The notes under the pieces: model-generated
What the model saw: the letters and a program-made list of their open reading frames with translations, nothing else
What the model was told of the DNA's origin: nothing
Databases searched by the model: none
Assembly: GCF_000242895.2 (NCBI RefSeq)
Contig: NC_021171.1
Location: 3,692,001-3,756,000 of the forward strand
Source of the DNA: Bacillus sp. 1NLA3E
GTDB lineage: Bacteria > Bacillota > Bacilli > Bacillales > Cytobacillaceae
Length of the DNA stretch: 64,000 bases
Direction: 5' to 3'
Translations under genes and position numbers: made by a program
Part shown: positions 48,173-56,691 of the stretch, piece after piece
How positions within the stretch are numbered: the first letter of the stretch is position 1
Layout: the number at the start of each line of letters is the position of its first letter

Positions 48173-49363
48173 TTACAGATTGGAAAGTCGCGTAACATCG
48201 CGTGCAATCATTACTTCTTCATTCGTTGGAATGATAAGGACTTTAACTGGTGAATGTGGGTAGTTAATAAACGCTTCTTTTCCACGAACCTTATTTAAAG
48301 CAGGATCCCAATAAATACCCATAAACTCTAATCCGCTTAGCACTCGAGCACGAATCGATTCACTATTTTCACCAATACCTGCTGTAAAAATAATCGCATC
48401 AACACCAAACATCCGTGCAGCATAAGAACCAAGGTATTTATGAATTTTATTTGCAAACAATTCTAGTGCCAATTCAGCGCGGTCATTACCCTTCGAAGCT
48501 TCTAACTCAATATCTCGAAGATCACTAGAGAATCCAGAAACCCCTAGGACACCACTTTCCTTATTTAAAACAGTTAATACTTCTTCAGCGTTCTTCCCTG
48601 TTTTTTCCATGATATACGGAATTAACGCAGGGTCAATATTTCCTGAACGTGTTCCCATCGTAACCCCAGCAAGCGGCGTGAAGCCCATTGATGTATCAAT
48701 TGATTTTCCACCTTCAATTGCTGCAATACTTGCTCCGTTACCAAGATGACAAGAAACTAATCGTAAATGTTCCACTGGACGACCTAACATCTCTGCGGCA
48801 CGCTCTGAAACATACTTATGGGATGTTCCGTGGAAACCATATTTTCTAATCCCATATTTCTCATAATATTCATATGGCAAGCTATAAAGATAAGAACTTT
48901 CAGGCATTGTTTGGTGAAAAGCTGTATCAAATACCGCAATGGCTGGTACATTTGGAAGAACCTGTTGGAAAGCCTTAATCCCCGTAACATTTGCAGGATT
49001 ATGTAGAGGGGCTAATTCAGATAATTCCTCAATTTTATTCAAAACCTCTTCAGTAATTAATACTGAATCATTAAATGCCTCACCACCATGCACAACACGG
49101 TGACCAATTCCATCAATTTCAGATAGTGATTGGATAATCCCCAAATTTGTTAGCTTATCAAGTAAAAGCTTTACAGCTACGCCATGATCTGGGATATCTA
49201 ACACTTCTTGTATTTTTTCACCATTGGCAGTAATATTAAAAATCCCATCATTTAAACCAATTCGTTCAATAAGACCTTTTGTAATAACTTCCTCGCTCGG
49301 CATTTCAAACAATTGGAATTTAAGTGAAGAACTGCCTGCGTTAATTGCTATAATTTTTGACAT
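48173..49363 (-). CDS. ackA: Acetate kinase
   Basis: Converts acetyl phosphate and ADP to acetate and ATP in overflow metabolism. At 396 residues it has the usual length. The N-terminal [15 protein letters not shown] is the phosphate-binding motif, and GHRVVHGGE near 88, GTSHKYVS and [10 protein letters not shown] follow. I choose the ATG at 49363 ([11 protein letters not shown]), ten bases after AAAGGAG; longer in-frame starts lie before it. A promoter with a cre box about 57 bp upstream of the predicted start of transcription supports CcpA activation, as in B. subtilis. Confidence 0.97.
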   Translation of the reverse strand: MSKIIAINAGSSSLKFQLFEMPSEEVITKGLIERIGLNDGIFNITANGEKIQEVLDIPDHGVAVKLLLDKLTNLGIIQSLSEIDGIGHRVVHGGEAFNDSVLITEEVLNKIEELSELAPLHNPANVTGIKAFQQVLPNVPAIAVFDTAFHQTMPESSYLYSLPYEYYEKYGIRKYGFHGTSHKYVSERAAEMLGRPVEHLRLVSCHLGNGASIAAIEGGKSIDTSMGFTPLAGVTMGTRSGNIDPALIPYIMEKTGKNAEEVLTVLNKESGVLGVSGFSSDLRDIELEASKGNDRAELALELFANKIHKYLGSYAARMFGVDAIIFTAGIGENSESIRARVLSGLEFMGIYWDPALNKVRGKEAFINYPHSPVKVLIIPTNEEVMIARDVTRLSNL

Positions 49364-49466
49364 CGTGCTACCGCTCCTTTTATAAAAACCCCATCTAAGC
49401 TGAGACCTTAAAACTGTACAAATGTTATTTTGCACAACTGTTTATAAATATATCTCTCAATTTCTC

Positions 49467-49523
49467 ATTAAATCATGTGTAAATTCACTTTACAAGATGT
49501 CACTAATATTGTTAGCGCTTTCA
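49467..49523 (-). promoter_or_regulatory. ackA promoter with upstream cre site
   Basis: TTGTAA (49490-49495), a 17-bp spacer and TTTAAT (49467-49472) lie on the minus strand. TGAAAGCGCTAACA (49510-49523) matches the cre consensus and is centred near -57, the position known for CcpA activation of ackA in B. subtilis. Confidence 0.75.
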
Positions 49524-49582
49524 CTGCAAAATAAATATATTCTGATTTTTAGACTATTAAAATAATACTAAGATAATAAAAT

Positions 49583-49621
49583 AAGTTGACCATCGTCCCT
49601 AGATCGAACCATGGTCAACTT
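49583..49621 (-). terminator. Terminator after ytxK
   Basis: AAGTTGACCAT and ATGGTCAACTT form an 11-bp stem, followed by ATTTTATT on the minus strand, just beyond the ytxK stop. Confidence 0.82.
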
Positions 49622-49627
49622 CACTAT

Positions 49628-50623
49628 TTATTTAGATGATTTATTTTCCTTCATCCAGTCATCAATCTGAGCTAATATATTAGAAACAGCACTAGCATTC
49701 GAAAGAGAAGGCAGATTAACCAGAAGCACCTGTTTTGGAGCAACCACCTGATTCCCCTTTTTTTGTAAAATAAGAATACTTTTTGCTGCTTGTTTCGTTT
49801 TAAATAGGGTTAGCGGCAATTGGAGGAGGCCCTGGATAATAACCTTCTCTTTTAAAAACTCATGTAGTTTGGGTGCCTGTTCGCTTTCAAATAAACCGTT
49901 TGGTACGATTAAAAACAAATAGCCGCCATCCTTGGTATGACGTACACTTTGTTCGATAAATAGATGATGTGCAAAAGAATGACCATCATCAGCTTTCAAC
50001 TCAAATTCAGATGCTCTCTCGTCGTTCGGATAGTAACCTATTGGCAAATCCCCTATTACAGCATCAACTGGGTCAACATAAAGCGGATCTAAACTATCCT
50101 GGTTATAAAATTGAATCGGATGTTTTTGTAAATTCGCATTCACATAAGCTAGTTTTAATAACAAATCATCAATTTCAATGCCAACTGCCATTATTTCTTT
50201 TGGTTGTAGTTGATTTAAAACGGTTGCAAGTAAATTTCCTGTTCCTACTGCTGGATCTAAAAGTGTGAAAGAAGATTCCTTCATAAATTTATTCACCAAA
50301 TATCCCATTAGCATACCGACAGCATCAGGTGTCATTTGATGGTTAGGTTGGACACTTTCCTTCATTCCTTTTAAAATAACGAGCTGATAGGCTTTACGAA
50401 GTTCTTCATTTTGATACTTGCTTAATTGAATAGTATGATACATCTTTTCAAGGCGTTTCTTATTCAACTCACTTATTTCTTCTTGAAGAATCGAGCCTTG
50501 AAATAAATTTTCTCCTGTTTCAGCTAATGCTTCCAAATATGTACACGATAGTTCTTCTTGTAAAATTAACGCCGTTTCATTCATTAAAGTAAATAATTCT
50601 TCTACTGGAGAAATTTTCAGCAT
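49628..50623 (-). CDS. ytxK: Class I SAM-dependent methyltransferase YtxK
   Basis: A 331-residue protein with an N-terminal helical domain and an N6-adenine-type methyltransferase core. The SAM-binding motif I is LLDPAVGTGNLLATVL near residue 116. At the catalytic motif, where adenine methylases have NPPY, it has GDLPIGYYP, so the true substrate or activity is uncertain. The ATG follows GGGGGTAAACT. It lies between tpx and ackA as in B. subtilis. Element M2 lies in the gap before it. Confidence 0.85.
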   Translation of the reverse strand: MLKISPVEELFTLMNETALILQEELSCTYLEALAETGENLFQGSILQEEISELNKKRLEKMYHTIQLSKYQNEELRKAYQLVILKGMKESVQPNHQMTPDAVGMLMGYLVNKFMKESSFTLLDPAVGTGNLLATVLNQLQPKEIMAVGIEIDDLLLKLAYVNANLQKHPIQFYNQDSLDPLYVDPVDAVIGDLPIGYYPNDERASEFELKADDGHSFAHHLFIEQSVRHTKDGGYLFLIVPNGLFESEQAPKLHEFLKEKVIIQGLLQLPLTLFKTKQAAKSILILQKKGNQVVAPKQVLLVNLPSLSNASAVSNILAQIDDWMKENKSSK

Positions 50624-50693
50624 AGTTTACCCCCATTTTATTCTATTTTCCTATTTTAACGGGCAATCGAACTAATCACAAGTAATAAAAAAA

Positions 50694-50917
50694 GGTAAAC
50701 TTTGTTGCTATTTACCAAAAGAGAAGTGTGGTTGATTTCCGCTCCAGGATGCTCGCTTTCCGCGGGGCGAGCATCCTCGGCGCTTAAGCGCCTGTGGAGT
50801 CTCACCTATCCCGCTACCCCCGCAGGAGTCTCGCACCTTCCGCTCCAATCAACTTTATTATCAGCAGTTTACTTTCCGCAAAACCTATTAAAAAACAACA
50901 ATCTTTTGAAAAGAGCC
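50694..50917. mobile_element. MITE-like element M2 in the tpx terminator tail
   Basis: A 224-bp element with a perfect 8-bp target duplication TAAAAAAA (50686-50693 and 50918-50925). The right copy forms the T-tract of the tpx terminator. The left end GGTAAACTTTGTTGC has lost about nine bases of the terminal repeat compared with M3. The right end matches GGCTCTTTTC. The core (50731-50853) is 123 bp in minus orientation. It fills most of the 334-bp gap between ytxK and tpx; ORFs across it are artefacts. Confidence 0.8.
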
Positions 50918-50919
50918 TA

Positions 50920-50947
50920 AAAAAAAGACCCTTAAGATTAAGGGCCC
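50920..50947 (-). terminator. Terminator after tpx
   Basis: GGGCCCTTAA and TTAAGGGTC form a hairpin over a short loop, followed on the minus strand by TTTTTTTTA. The T-run doubles as the target duplication of M2. Confidence 0.85.
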
Positions 50948-50957
50948 TGGAACGATA

Positions 50958-51458
50958 CTATTTTGCTTGCTTTGCTGCTTCAACTGCTGCTTCGTAATTC
51001 GGGTGATTTGTTGCTTCACTTACATATTCAGCATATGTAACAACATCATTTGAATCAATGACAAATACGGCACGTGCCAAAAGGCGAAGCTCTTGAATAG
51101 CCACTCCGAAGGCCTCTCCAAAGGACAAATCACGATGGTCAGAAACGGTTTGGACATTTTCAATTCCAGCAGCACCACACCAACGTTTTTGGGCAAATGG
51201 TAGGTCCACGCTGACTGTTAATATTTTCACATTATCTAACTTTGCTGCTTCTTGATTAAATCGACGTGTTTGAGCGTCACATACGCCTGTATCTAAAGAA
51301 GGCACTACACTGATGAGCCTTACACTGCCTTTTGAATCATTTAAAGTTACTGGTGATAAATCATTTGCAAGAACTGAAAAATTTGGTGCCTTTTCTCCAA
51401 CCTTCACTTCATTTCCTAATAAGGTAACTGGGTTCCCTTTAAACGTAATTGATGCCAT
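50958..51458 (-). CDS. tpx: Thiol peroxidase
   Basis: A thioredoxin-dependent peroxidase of the atypical 2-Cys peroxiredoxin class. At 166 residues it is typical. The peroxidatic Cys is in [15 protein letters not shown] near residue 60 and the resolving Cys in QKRWCGAAG near 94. The ATG follows GAGGAGGAAAT. It has its own terminator and lies downstream of ytfJ. A SigA-like promoter candidate is present upstream, but spacing is imperfect. Confidence 0.97.
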   Translation of the reverse strand: MASITFKGNPVTLLGNEVKVGEKAPNFSVLANDLSPVTLNDSKGSVRLISVVPSLDTGVCDAQTRRFNQEAAKLDNVKILTVSVDLPFAQKRWCGAAGIENVQTVSDHRDLSFGEAFGVAIQELRLLARAVFVIDSNDVVTYAEYVSEATNHPNYEAAVEAAKQAK

Positions 51459-51593
51459 TTTATTTCCTCCTCATTTATTCCATCTTTTATAGTGTTAATA
51501 ATAACTTTTCAAGAGCATTTAAGCAATTAAGAAGATTTCAAATTAACAATCAGTGGCACCAAGCCAAAAAAACCTGTATTTTGAATCCAAAGC

Positions 51594-51619
51594 AAAACTC
51601 GCCGGGTGGCGGCGAGTTT
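51594..51619 (-). terminator. Terminator after ytfJ
   Basis: AACTCGCCGCC and GGCGAGTT form a strong hairpin over CACCC, followed by TTGCTTT on the minus strand; it overlaps the ytfJ stop region. Confidence 0.8.
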
Positions 51620-52120
51620 TTAATCATTTAGGTCTTGCTTAGGGCTATCATTTTGGGTTTGCTGCCCAGATTGATTTTTTTGATCTTTTTTAGACATCAT
51701 TTGTTGTATTTTATCAACTGCCTGCGGTGCTAAATCTAGTATTTTTTCATAAAGATGCGTATTTTCATCTAAATGAAGCATTTTTACACCATGTGTACTG
51801 ACAATTAGGAATGCAATTGGTGTTATGGAAACACCACCACCGCTACCTCCACCAAATGGGTGCTTCGAACCGCTCTGCTCTTGTTGCTTAGAACCTCCAT
51901 TTGAATTTGAACCTGAACCTGATCCCGACCCAGAACCTGAACCATCAAGAATAAATTCGCTTCCCCCCGCTGCAAAACCAAATCCTACTTTAGAAACAGT
52001 TAAGATTACACTGCCATCAGGGGTCTCAACAGGATCACCAATAATCGTATTTACATCAATCATTTCTTTTAAATTTTCCATTGCAGTTGTCATTAATCCT
52101 TGAATTGGATGATCGGACAT
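51620..52120 (-). CDS. ytfJ: Sporulation protein YtfJ (GerW family)
   Basis: A 166-residue protein of the GerW/YtfJ family, required for proper germination or lysozyme resistance of spores. The N-terminal domain (HPIQGLMTTAMENLKEMIDV and NTIIGDPVETPDGSVILTV) is followed by a low-complexity Gly-Ser run (about 68-95) and a conserved C-terminus with TPIAFLIVSTHGVKMLHLDE. The ATG follows AGGAGG. It is 17 bp after ytfI. The Gly-Ser linker is unusually regular and may vary between strains. Confidence 0.9.
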   Translation of the reverse strand: MSDHPIQGLMTTAMENLKEMIDVNTIIGDPVETPDGSVILTVSKVGFGFAAGGSEFILDGSGSGSGSGSGSNSNGGSKQQEQSGSKHPFGGGSGGGVSITPIAFLIVSTHGVKMLHLDENTHLYEKILDLAPQAVDKIQQMMSKKDQKNQSGQQTQNDSPKQDLND

Positions 52121-52137
52121 TCTTTCTTCCTCCTAGT

Positions 52138-52836
52138 CTACATTGTTTTTGATTTATCTTTGGATAATTTGGACAGCTGTTTTGATTGAAATTTTGGCCG
52201 TCCACCCTTCCAAAATTTCACTAGTCTTATTCCTGCTAACATAGCATTCCCGATTCGAAATTGAATCATACATCGCAATAGAGTTTGTGAGGACGCCCTT
52301 TGAAAGTTCGGGGTAATCGACATTTGAGGCATTTCCTTAAGTTTCATATAATGACTAATCAGGCCTATCAAGCCACCTTTTACTGACCACAAAGCTCCAG
52401 TAAGCGTCCCTGTCAGTGCTGCATCTCCTATCCCAATTACCGAATGCCATTCCAGCCTTCTAATTGATATTTTTCGTAAAAAATAGCGGATTATTTTGTG
52501 TAAGGCAATAACATGTCTTAAAAATTCCTTCATGTCATGCAAACTTTCTATTAAATCATGAACAGAAAATTTTTCTTCTGTCATTTCCTTTTTTGAACCT
52601 TCCTGTTTTCCTGAATTCACTTTCGTTTTATAAACAATCGCCGGTGAATCGTCATCAACTTTAATAACTGGAACAGAAATTTTATAGGAGATCAGTCCAA
52701 ACCAAACTTTAAACTTTATAGTTAAATGATCATCATCTTTATTGTGATGATAATTTAATAAAATGGTTATTTTTGAAAAAATAATTAAAGTGGTAAGAAG
52801 AAATAAAATAATAAGAGCAACGGCTAGCCATTTCAT
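52138..52836 (-). CDS. ytfI: DUF2953 membrane-anchored protein YtfI
   Basis: A 232-residue protein with an N-terminal hydrophobic anchor (about 3-24) and a DUF2953-like body containing WHSVIGIGDAALTGTLTGALW near 138. The function is unknown; in B. subtilis it is next to ytfJ and is expressed with sporulation genes. I prefer the ATG at 52836 (MKWLAVALIILFL), about 11 bases after AAAGG; a GTG three codons earlier is only two bases from that site. The C-terminus is basic. A terminator for the sppA-yteJ transcript lies upstream. Confidence 0.82.
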   Translation of the reverse strand: MKWLAVALIILFLLTTLIIFSKITILLNYHHNKDDDHLTIKFKVWFGLISYKISVPVIKVDDDSPAIVYKTKVNSGKQEGSKKEMTEEKFSVHDLIESLHDMKEFLRHVIALHKIIRYFLRKISIRRLEWHSVIGIGDAALTGTLTGALWSVKGGLIGLISHYMKLKEMPQMSITPNFQRASSQTLLRCMIQFRIGNAMLAGIRLVKFWKGGRPKFQSKQLSKLSKDKSKTM

Positions 52837-52879
52837 TTTATTCACTACCTTTCAGCCTTTTATTATCTGCTAAAAACAA

Positions 52880-52914
52880 AAAAATAAACCTGCTGGTTAT
52901 AGTTCAGCAGGTTT
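52880..52914 (-). terminator. Terminator of the sppA-yteJ transcript
   Basis: AAACCTGCTG and CAGCAGGTTT form a perfect 10-bp stem (52886-52914), followed by ATTTTTTTG on the minus strand. Element M3 now separates it from yteJ. Confidence 0.85.
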
Positions 52915-52929
52915 AGGGTTTATTAATTT

Positions 52930-53154
52930 GGCTGTTTTCGTAAACTTTGTTGCTATTTACTTATGGGAGGCTCATTTCCGCTCCAGGTGCTCGCTTTCCG
53001 CGGGGCGGGCGGTGAGCCTCCTCGGCGTTTTACGCCTGCGGGGTCCCACCTGTCCCGCTACTCCCGCAGGAGTCGAGCACCTTCCGCTCCAATCATTTTC
53101 AACGGTAATGAATTCAAAACTAGTTCAAAAACAACAATCTTTTAGAAAACAGCC
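52930..53154. mobile_element. MITE-like element M3 at the yteJ stop codon
   Basis: The clearest copy: 225 bp with ends GGCTGTTTTC exactly inverted, followed by partly matching inner repeats (TTTGTTG and ATTGTTG). The 8-bp target duplication ATTAATTT is perfect (52922-52929 and 53155-53162), and its gene-side copy contains the yteJ stop codon. The core (52970-53097) is in minus orientation, with worn ends (GCTCATT and AATCATT). It shares both flanks with M1 and M2. Confidence 0.85.
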
Positions 53155-53155
53155 A

Positions 53156-53749
53156 TTAATTTTTATGGATGACTGTCGTTTCCACAAATAAATCATGTAA
53201 GCCTTGTTTTTTGGGAAGAAATGCTACTAAACAATAGCCAATAAGGACAGTCGTTGAGATAAATCTTCCAATCCACTCACGAAAAAGAACCGTATTCCAC
53301 GATAGCGGGTTGCCAGATAGGGTCACAACTTTCAATCCAAAAACCATTTTTCCAAGTGTTTGCCCAAATAGTTTTGTCATGAATACAAAATAGGCATAGA
53401 AAATGAGCGCAGTCACAATTGAAATGGGTGCAAACATACTTGAATCATGAAGGGATACATCTAACACTCGAAATATTGGCTTGATTAAGATTCTCCCTAA
53501 GCTCCCAATCACAATTAAATCAAGAAGATATGCCCAAAAACGCATCCAAAAACCAGCATAACGAATTGGGAATGCTTGAAAACTTTGTCTCCTTAAATCA
53601 TTCCGAAGGCGCTCCATTTCAGAGTTAGTCGTTATATCTTGATTGTTAAAGACCTTGTCTTCATTTTTATTTTCCGATTGGTTGGGAGGCTGAATAATTT
53701 TTTCATTTTGACCTGGTTCATCTTCGTTTAACTGATGATCAAAGTTCAT
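53156..53749 (-). CDS. yteJ: RDD family membrane protein YteJ
   Basis: A 197-residue protein of the RDD family with a hydrophilic, Asn- and Glu-rich N-terminus (about 1-60) and three membrane helices (about 67-90, 108-130 and 157-178). The RDD signature is visible as AYLLDLIVIGSLGRIL. Members may act as ion exchangers or assist membrane proteins; the substrate is unknown. The ATG begins MNFDHQLNEDEPG. It is 14 bp after sppA, so it is cotranscribed. Its stop codon is part of the M3 target duplication and is intact. Confidence 0.87.
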   Translation of the reverse strand: MNFDHQLNEDEPGQNEKIIQPPNQSENKNEDKVFNNQDITTNSEMERLRNDLRRQSFQAFPIRYAGFWMRFWAYLLDLIVIGSLGRILIKPIFRVLDVSLHDSSMFAPISIVTALIFYAYFVFMTKLFGQTLGKMVFGLKVVTLSGNPLSWNTVLFREWIGRFISTTVLIGYCLVAFLPKKQGLHDLFVETTVIHKN

Positions 53750-53763
53750 ATTAATTACCTCCC

Positions 53764-54774
53764 TTATTCAGCATACAAATACATAAGTCGGGGTGAATTC
53801 GACCTAGACAACAGCTTCATTATGCTAGCTACTTCAGCATCTTTGCCAGCAATTTTTTGAGCACCCATATTAAATAAAGATCCGAAGCCAAAGCTTTCTG
53901 TGTATCGAACAACCTGAGCATCCTTTTGGTGAAGATCTTTTCTCATATTTGCTATTACATCATCCAAATAGCCAAAACCATCGATTAAATTTAATTCTTT
54001 TGCCTGGCGTCCATCATATATTCGGCCATCAGCCAATTTTTTAACTTGGTCAATCGGAATTTTTCTTCCGTCCGAAATCACTTTGACAAATCCCTCATAT
54101 GAATTATTAATCATGGTTTGCAAGATATTTCTTTCTTCATCAGTCATTTCCCTTGTAGGGCTCATGATATCTTTGTATGGACCACTTTTTATCGTGACAA
54201 AATCAACGCCATATTTATCAGCTAGACCAGCATAATTAACACTTTCCATAATAACCCCAAGGGAACCAGTCATTGTTTCTTTACTTGCGAAGATTTTATC
54301 GGCAGGAGTTGAAATATAATATCCACCAGATGCAGCCGTTGCCCCCATTGATACGTATATTGGCTTTTTTGTATCTTTCTGTATTTCGACTAGCTTATCG
54401 TGAATTTCAGCACTTTCTACCACACCACCACCAGGAGAGTTGACACGGAGGATGATCCCTTTAATCGTGTCATCTTCTTTAACGTAATCCAGTTTCTCCA
54501 TAAAAAGACGATGGTTATATGTAGGACTTTGTAGAAATGAGCCAACATCACCAGTATCCTGAATCACTCCATCGACGTCCAAGACAGCAATCTTATTAAG
54601 TTCATCCCCATCCTTTACGATTTCTTCTGTAAATGGTTGATCTGTTGCAGCAAAAAAATCACTGAATCCCGTTTCCACGTTTGAAAAAGCAAATGAGCTT
54701 AACACATTAATTAAAATGGAAACAATAAATAATCCAGTCGCAATCCCTAAAGCTGCCCAGCGTTTTCCGTTCAT
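53764..54774 (-). CDS. sppA: Signal peptide peptidase SppA
   Basis: A membrane-anchored serine protease that digests leftover signal peptides; in B. subtilis it also gives resistance to some lantibiotics. At 336 residues it has an N-terminal helix (about 7-28). The catalytic Ser is in [12 protein letters not shown] near residue 147 and the Lys in [10 protein letters not shown] near 199. The ATG follows GGAGGAGTTG. It is first of sppA-yteJ, divergent from nadF. Confidence 0.94.
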   Translation of the reverse strand: MNGKRWAALGIATGLFIVSILINVLSSFAFSNVETGFSDFFAATDQPFTEEIVKDGDELNKIAVLDVDGVIQDTGDVGSFLQSPTYNHRLFMEKLDYVKEDDTIKGIILRVNSPGGGVVESAEIHDKLVEIQKDTKKPIYVSMGATAASGGYYISTPADKIFASKETMTGSLGVIMESVNYAGLADKYGVDFVTIKSGPYKDIMSPTREMTDEERNILQTMINNSYEGFVKVISDGRKIPIDQVKKLADGRIYDGRQAKELNLIDGFGYLDDVIANMRKDLHQKDAQVVRYTESFGFGSLFNMGAQKIAGKDAEVASIMKLLSRSNSPRLMYLYAE

Positions 54775-54925
54775 ATAAACAACTCCTCCCTTTATCTAAA
54801 ACTTCAATCAATTTTTAATTGTTTTAAAAAAATATGGTAAACTATTCAATATCAATCATTGTACTAAAATAATGGAAGCAATGGTAAAAATATGCGAAAT
54901 TTTTCTGTTGAAAAGAGGAAATTAC

Positions 54926-55726
54926 ATGTCAGACCGCAGTCATTTATTTTTTTATCATCACAACGACGCTGAAACGCTAAAAAAGGTAGACCCCCTTTAT
55001 CAAATGGCCGAAAATTATGGATTTAAGATTGCTGAGAATCCTAATTCAGCAAATATCATTGTTAGTATTGGCAATGATGGTACCTTTCTACAAGCGGTAA
55101 GAAAAACCGGATTTAAAGAGGATTGTCTTTATGCTGGAATATCAACAACCGGCAGTTTAAATATGTATTGTGATTTTCACTTAGATGAAATTCCTCAGAT
55201 GATTGAAGCCATGCAGAATGAACAAATTCAAGTACTTCGGTATCCCACTATTGAAGCGATTATTGATGACGGGGCAACCTTTAATTGTCTAAACGAATTC
55301 ACTATCCGTTCAGCCATAATCAAGACATTCGTTCTCGATGTTTTTATTGATCAACTCCATTTTGAAACGTTCCGAGGAGATGGTATTATCGTTTCAACCC
55401 CTACTGGGAGTACTGCCTATAACAAGTCAGTTTTAGGGGCAATTGTTGATCACGCTCTTCCTTGTCTACAAGTAAGCGAACTTGCTTCATTAAACAATAA
55501 TAGCTTCAGAACGTTAGGTTCGTCATTTATTCTTAGTGGTGATCATTCGCTTACGTTGAAAGTCCGCCAAGAAGGGAACGATCATCCAACAATGGGTATG
55601 GACAATGAAGCAATAAGTATTCGGCACGTTGAAAAAATAGAAATTAAACTAAGTAATAAAAAAATAAAAACCGTAAAATTAAAAAATAATTCCTTCTGGG
55701 AAAAAGTTAAACGAACATTCCTTTAA
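54926..55726 (+). CDS. nadF: NAD kinase
   Basis: Phosphorylates NAD to NADP. At 266 residues it is the second NAD kinase type of Bacilli (YtdI/PpnKB). The catalytic GNDGTFLQAV is near residue 49 and the conserved TPTGSTAYNKS near 157. I choose the ATG at 54926 (MSDRSHLFFYHHND), which follows AGAGGAAAT; an ATG 18 codons earlier precedes this site. It ends in a terminator that coincides with the left end of the second IS1182-like remnant. Confidence 0.93.
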   Translation: MSDRSHLFFYHHNDAETLKKVDPLYQMAENYGFKIAENPNSANIIVSIGNDGTFLQAVRKTGFKEDCLYAGISTTGSLNMYCDFHLDEIPQMIEAMQNEQIQVLRYPTIEAIIDDGATFNCLNEFTIRSAIIKTFVLDVFIDQLHFETFRGDGIIVSTPTGSTAYNKSVLGAIVDHALPCLQVSELASLNNNSFRTLGSSFILSGDHSLTLKVRQEGNDHPTMGMDNEAISIRHVEKIEIKLSNKKIKTVKLKNNSFWEKVKRTFL

Positions 55727-55753
55727 AACAAAAAGCTGACAAATTGATAGCCC

Positions 55754-55784
55754 TAGGCTGTCGAGAGTTTCTCGACAGCCTATT
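55754..55784 (+). terminator. Terminator after nadF, within the IS-B left end
   Basis: GGCTGTCGAGA and CTCGACAGCC form a perfect hairpin over GTTT, followed by TATTATTTTG. It is 28 bp after the nadF stop. Confidence 0.82.
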
Positions 55785-55861
55785 ATTTTGTTTAATAACT
55801 TTAATGATTCACCGCGTTAATATAGTGTAATATTCTTATAAAGAATAGGACGGTGAATAGA

Positions 55862-56451
55862 ATGTTCAAACCCAAAAAAGCTGTTCAAAATGAAGCTGAA
55901 TTTGTTTTTATCGAAGATTTGGTGCCTCAAAATCACCTTTTAAGAAAGGTGGATAAATATATTGATTTTTCATTTGTTGGAGAAAAGGTTCGGCCCTATT
56001 ACTCAGAAGATAACGGTCGTCCAACTGATCCAATTCTGCTTTTCAAGATGATGTTTATTGGATATTTTTATGGCATTCGTTCGGAACGTCAATTGGAACG
56101 AGAAATTCAAACTAACGTTGCTTATGTGCAGAATGTCCTCTGTTGAAGGAATGTACGAGATCAAAAAACAAGACGAAGGTCGTCACCCGACATGTATTGG
56201 AAGAATATAAGGAGAAGGTGCGGCTCAATCGTCTATCAAAATCAGGAAAAATGCTTTATAAATTTAGGAAAGAAAAAATTGAGCGAAGCTTCGCAGATTC
56301 AAAAGAACTGCATGGGCTTCGCTATTGTAGGTTGCGGGGATTGAGGAATGCGAGCGAGCAGGTATTGCTTACTGCAACTTGCCAAAATATGAAAAAGATT
56401 GCCACATATTTGTCTAGGCTAGAAAAAGTGTGTGGCAATACCTCAGGTTGA
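55862..56451 (+). pseudogene. IS1182-family transposase with internal deletion
   Basis: The N-terminal part reads MFKPKKAVQNEAEFVFIEDL through REIQTNVAY in one frame. A large deletion then joins it to CPLLKECTRSKNKTKVVTR in another frame, ending SFADSKELHGLRYCRLRG and ACQNMKKIATYLSRLEKVC. A stop occurs just after the junction, so no complete protein is made. An intact relative would be about 450-480 residues; some 600-800 bp are missing. No active copy is in the window. Confidence 0.82.
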
Positions 56452-56461
56452 TTTACTTTAG

Positions 56462-56589
56462 GTTGATTGGAGCGGAAGGTGCTCGACTCCTGCGGGAGCA
56501 GCGGGACAGGTGAGACCCCGCAGGCGTTTACGCCGAGGAGGCTCAGCGCCCGCCCCGCGGAAAGCGAAGCACCTGGAGCGGAAATCAAC
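56462..56589. repeat. GTTGATT core repeat inside IS-B
   Basis: A 128-bp core from GTTGATTGGAGCGG to GAGCGGAAATCAAC in the 3' non-coding part of IS-B. Its central palindrome is GGCGTTTACGCC and its basal arms GGTGCT and AGCACC pair. No GGCT ends or target duplication are seen around it. The next bases contain a TTTAGCATGCTAAA palindrome. Confidence 0.8.
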
Positions 56590-56619
56590 CGGCCATTTAG
56601 CATGCTAAAAAGATAAAAC

Positions 56620-56656
56620 AAAAAATTGCCGAGAAAAATACCTTTTCTCGACAATC
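56620..56656 (-). terminator. Terminator for the acyl-CoA synthetase gene, in the IS-B right end
   Basis: ATTGTCGAGAAAAGG and TTTTTCTCGGCAAT form a hairpin with TTTTTTG after it on the minus strand. It lies in IS-B DNA about 40 bp beyond the synthetase stop. Confidence 0.75.
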
Positions 56657-56691
56657 TGAGGATGACAAATTGTCAGCCTTTTACTTGTTTT

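Larger units (their letters stand above)
55735..56690 (+). mobile_element. IS1182-like remnant IS-B
   Basis: A decayed element between convergent nadF and the acyl-CoA synthetase gene. The outer ends are inverted: AGCTGACAAATTGATAGCC on the left, and GGCTGACAATTTGTCATCC as the reverse complement of the right. It holds a broken transposase, a full GTTGATT core (56462-56589) in its 3' non-coding part and hairpins at both ends (55754-55779 and 56625-56656). End sequences match IS-A. Boundaries are approximate. Confidence 0.75.

Noticed and set aside
51825-52103. A Pro-Glu repeat protein on the plus strand
   Set aside because: It is the reverse complement of the Gly-Ser linker in ytfJ, and the repetition comes from that linker.
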